This document shows, in pieces, positions 62,188 to 64,000 of a stretch of DNA of 64,000 nucleotides (position 1 is its first letter; the number at the start of each line of letters is the position of its first letter). Source of the DNA: Nostoc sp. NIES-4103. GTDB lineage: Bacteria; Cyanobacteriota; Cyanobacteriia; Cyanobacteriales; Nostocaceae. The DNA lies in NCBI RefSeq assembly GCF_002368335.1, contig NZ_AP018288.1, positions 302,948-366,947 on the forward strand, given 5' to 3'. Under the pieces are notes generated by a model. The model saw only the letters and a list, made by a program, of their open reading frames with translations, was not told the origin of the DNA and ran no database searches. A program made the translations under genes and the position numbers.

Positions 62188-63438
62188 ATGAAAATACCAG
62201 CACTACCCGCATTACAATCAAAAAACTACCGTTTATTTTTTGCCGGACAAGGTATTTCTCTAATTGGAACGTGGATGACACAACTAGCAACAATTTGGCT
62301 AGTTTATAGTTTGACAAACTCTGCATTAATGCTTGGGGTGGTAGGATTTACCAGTCAAATTCCTAGTTTCTTTTTAGCACCTTTTGGTGGAGTATTTGTA
62401 GATCGCTTTTCTCGCTATCGTACTTTAATTGCTACACAAATAATGGCGATGTTTCAGTCGTTAGCATTGGCAGTACTAGCGCTGACTGGCGTGATTCAAG
62501 TGTGGCACATCATAGTTTTAAGTTTATTGCAAGGATTTATTAATGCTTTAGATGCACCAGCACGGCAAGCATTTGTGCCAGAATTAGTGGAACGTAGAGA
62601 AGATTTAGCCAATGCCATCGCTATCAATTCAACGATGATTAACGGTGCGCGATTAATAGGCCCAGCAATTGGGGGTTTATTAATTGCCAGGGTGGGAGTT
62701 GCTTATTGTTTTTTAATAGATGGTTTAAGCTATATTGCTGTGATTGCTGGTTTATTGGCGATGACAATTAAACCTTGGAAAACTCCAGTAATTACAGGTA
62801 ATCCTCTACAAAAAGTTCGAGAGGGATTTATTTATGCTTTTAGCTTTCCACCAATTCGTTCACTTTTATTACTATCAGCTTTAGTGAGTTTAATGGGGCT
62901 ACAAAATACCATTCTTGTACCAATCTTTGCAGAAAAAATTCTCAAAGGTGGTGCAGAAACTTTAGGATTTTTGATGGCAGCGTCAGGGGTGGGAGCATTA
63001 TCAGGTGGAATTTATTTAGCTACGCGGCGAACAATATTAGGAATTGGGAAATTGATTGCTTTAGCACCAGCAATATTAGGGATTGGTCTAATTGGCTTTT
63101 CTTTATCCCGCTTCTTACCGCTTTCCTTATTCACAATGTTATTTGTAGGCTTAGGAACGATTCTCCAAATTGCTTCTAGCAACACATTTTTACAAACAAT
63201 TGTTGAAGAAGATAAACGGGGAAGATTGATGAGTTTATATACAATGTCCTTTTTGGGAATGATACCATTAGGTAATTTATTGGGTGGTGCATTAGCGAAT
63301 CGTATTGGTGCTGCTAATACTTTAATTATTGATGGTATAGCTTGTATTATCGGTTCTATCATTTTTTCCCAGCAGTTACCTGCTTTAAGAAAAATGGTTA
63401 TTCCTATTTATGAACAAAAGGGAATATTAAAACATTGA
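62188..63438 (+). CDS. MFS transporter
   Basis: A 416-residue permease starting MKIPALPALQSKNYRLFFAG, with about 12 membrane segments. LAPFGGVFVDRFSRYRTLIA is the MFS loop motif, and LDAPARQAFVPELVERREDL is typical of the EntS/TetV-like (MFS_3) group of exporters. The frame is open from 62101, but the upstream 29 codons lack membrane character, so I start at the ATG at 62188. With the adjacent HlyD protein it should form a two-component export pump; the substrate is unknown. MFS_3 exporters do not usually need an HlyD partner, so functional pairing is inferred from position. Confidence 0.9.
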   Translation: MKIPALPALQSKNYRLFFAGQGISLIGTWMTQLATIWLVYSLTNSALMLGVVGFTSQIPSFFLAPFGGVFVDRFSRYRTLIATQIMAMFQSLALAVLALTGVIQVWHIIVLSLLQGFINALDAPARQAFVPELVERREDLANAIAINSTMINGARLIGPAIGGLLIARVGVAYCFLIDGLSYIAVIAGLLAMTIKPWKTPVITGNPLQKVREGFIYAFSFPPIRSLLLLSALVSLMGLQNTILVPIFAEKILKGGAETLGFLMAASGVGALSGGIYLATRRTILGIGKLIALAPAILGIGLIGFSLSRFLPLSLFTMLFVGLGTILQIASSNTFLQTIVEEDKRGRLMSLYTMSFLGMIPLGNLLGGALANRIGAANTLIIDGIACIIGSIIFSQQLPALRKMVIPIYEQKGILKH

Positions 63439-63780
63439 GAGTAAATTACTAAGTAGGCTGACGCAAATCAAGCTAATTGGTAAGAGCTGTGATTTGTCAT
63501 TTGTCATTTGTCCTTGGTAAAGCTTTTAGAAGTCAATATAGTTCAGTTAAGCTTCGTTCCTCTCTTTCTCTCTGCGTACTCTGCGCCTCTGTGGTAGCCT
63601 GCGGCAAGCCGCTACGCGTCTACGTTAATAAAATAAGCATGAACAAAAAGTTTTAGCCTTAACTGAACCATATTGTTTTAGAAGTGGTTACTTTTTGTAA
63701 CATAGTTGTGTTTGTTTACACCATTTTACTTGATTTTTTATATACCGATCCCTTTGCCTCTAACTTACTTAGACATAACT
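63439..63780. other. Intergenic gap containing a small inverted-repeat element
   Basis: TCATTTG heptamers lie at about 63492-63512 and the element at 63534-63675 fills most of the rest. No gene seen. Confidence 0.6.
63534..63675. mobile_element. 142-bp MITE-like element with 18-bp inverted ends
   Basis: CAATATAGTTCAGTTAAG (63534-63551) and CTTAACTGAACCATATTG (63658-63675) are inverted repeats with one mismatch in 18. The inside contains CTCTGCGCCTCTGTGG and a GCGGCAAGCCGCTACGCG hairpin also found in other elements here. No clear target duplication. Confidence 0.82.
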
Positions 63781-64000
63781 ATGGTGATGAAAGAAATAAT
63801 AGAAAACGTTAAACAAACTATAGTGCAGAAAAAAATCCTTTGGGCTCATTCAATTGCACAAAAGTTACAACAATATCATTATAGTTTAGCAATCCAATGG
63901 GGAATAGAATGTATACAAATATATGCATCCGAGATTAAATCGGAGAAGTTCTCCCAATTGAATAAATATATTCAGCAAGCAATAGAAGAGCAAAATGTTT
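63781..64000 (+). CDS. Start of a gene cut by the window's right edge
   Basis: An open frame from the ATG at 63781 (or 63787) with no stop before the end. The 73 visible residues, MVMKEIIENVKQTIVQKKIL and on, are helical, Lys/Gln/Ile-rich and cytoplasmic-looking. Too little is visible to name a family. Confidence 0.5.
   Translation, partial: MVMKEIIENVKQTIVQKKILWAHSIAQKLQQYHYSLAIQWGIECIQIYASEIKSEKFSQLNKYIQQAIEEQNV

Overview
The window looks like chromosome from a filamentous, probably heterocyst-forming cyanobacterium of the Nostoc/Anabaena group. The signs are frequent HIP1 octamers (GCGATCGC), photosystem II genes psbN and psbH, the treZ-treY-treH trehalose cluster in the order known from Anabaena, a xisH-xisI pair, an RRM-protein/rpsU pair, a CYP110-like P450 beside a terpene synthase, and a heavy load of short tandem repeats and small inverted-repeat elements. 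No rRNA, tRNA or CRISPR array was found by eye.

Layout. 1-2879: 3' part of a large membrane protein. 3017-9589 (minus): trehalose synthesis and breakdown (treZ, treY, treH). 9711-10082: a decayed REP-associated transposase with its REP palindrome. 10130-12798: a nitrilase-fold protein lacking catalytic residues, then an aldehyde dehydrogenase. 13488-21139: an EF-hand membrane protein, a cysteine desulfurase, a lipoprotein combining phospholipase D, EF-hand and helix-hairpin-helix parts, ChaB, an acetyltransferase and a MuiA-like protein. 21812-22170: a small GG-leader peptide with a Gly/Trp/Phe/Ser/His hexad-repeat core and its own terminator. 22187-31832: mnmE, arfB, GNAT, SDR, xisHI, lipase, PlsC, Uma2 and unknowns. 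31937-36908: GH38 mannosidase, psbN/psbH, tatA, pth. 37168-42877: two rpsU copies, rsmI, a PfkB kinase, a CysQ-like phosphatase, and an RRM gene whose ribosome binding site lies in a hairpin.

42960-53402 is the main specialised-metabolism locus: a P450 remnant, a 1.6 kb AT-rich gap, a class I terpene synthase, a P450 31 bp downstream, and a convergent 1960-residue Ser/Thr kinase-ATPase-GAF-histidine kinase. This matches the terpene synthase/P450/hybrid-kinase minicluster described in Nostoc. 53575-57868 holds an unknown protein, a lipoprotein, a methyltransferase and a GT39 glycosyltransferase carrying a 117-bp in-frame element. 57934-63438 is a MarR regulator and an HlyD/MFS efflux pair, split by an IS200/IS605 insertion with tnpA and tnpB. 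A partial gene runs off the right edge.

The strongest leads are the hexad-repeat peptide, the terpene locus with its candidate operator, the SD-masking hairpin before the RRM gene, the PLD/EF-hand/HhH lipoprotein, and several small inverted-repeat elements, one with a perfect 7-bp target duplication and one that has become part of a protein. All assignments come from reading motifs by eye; no database search was run.
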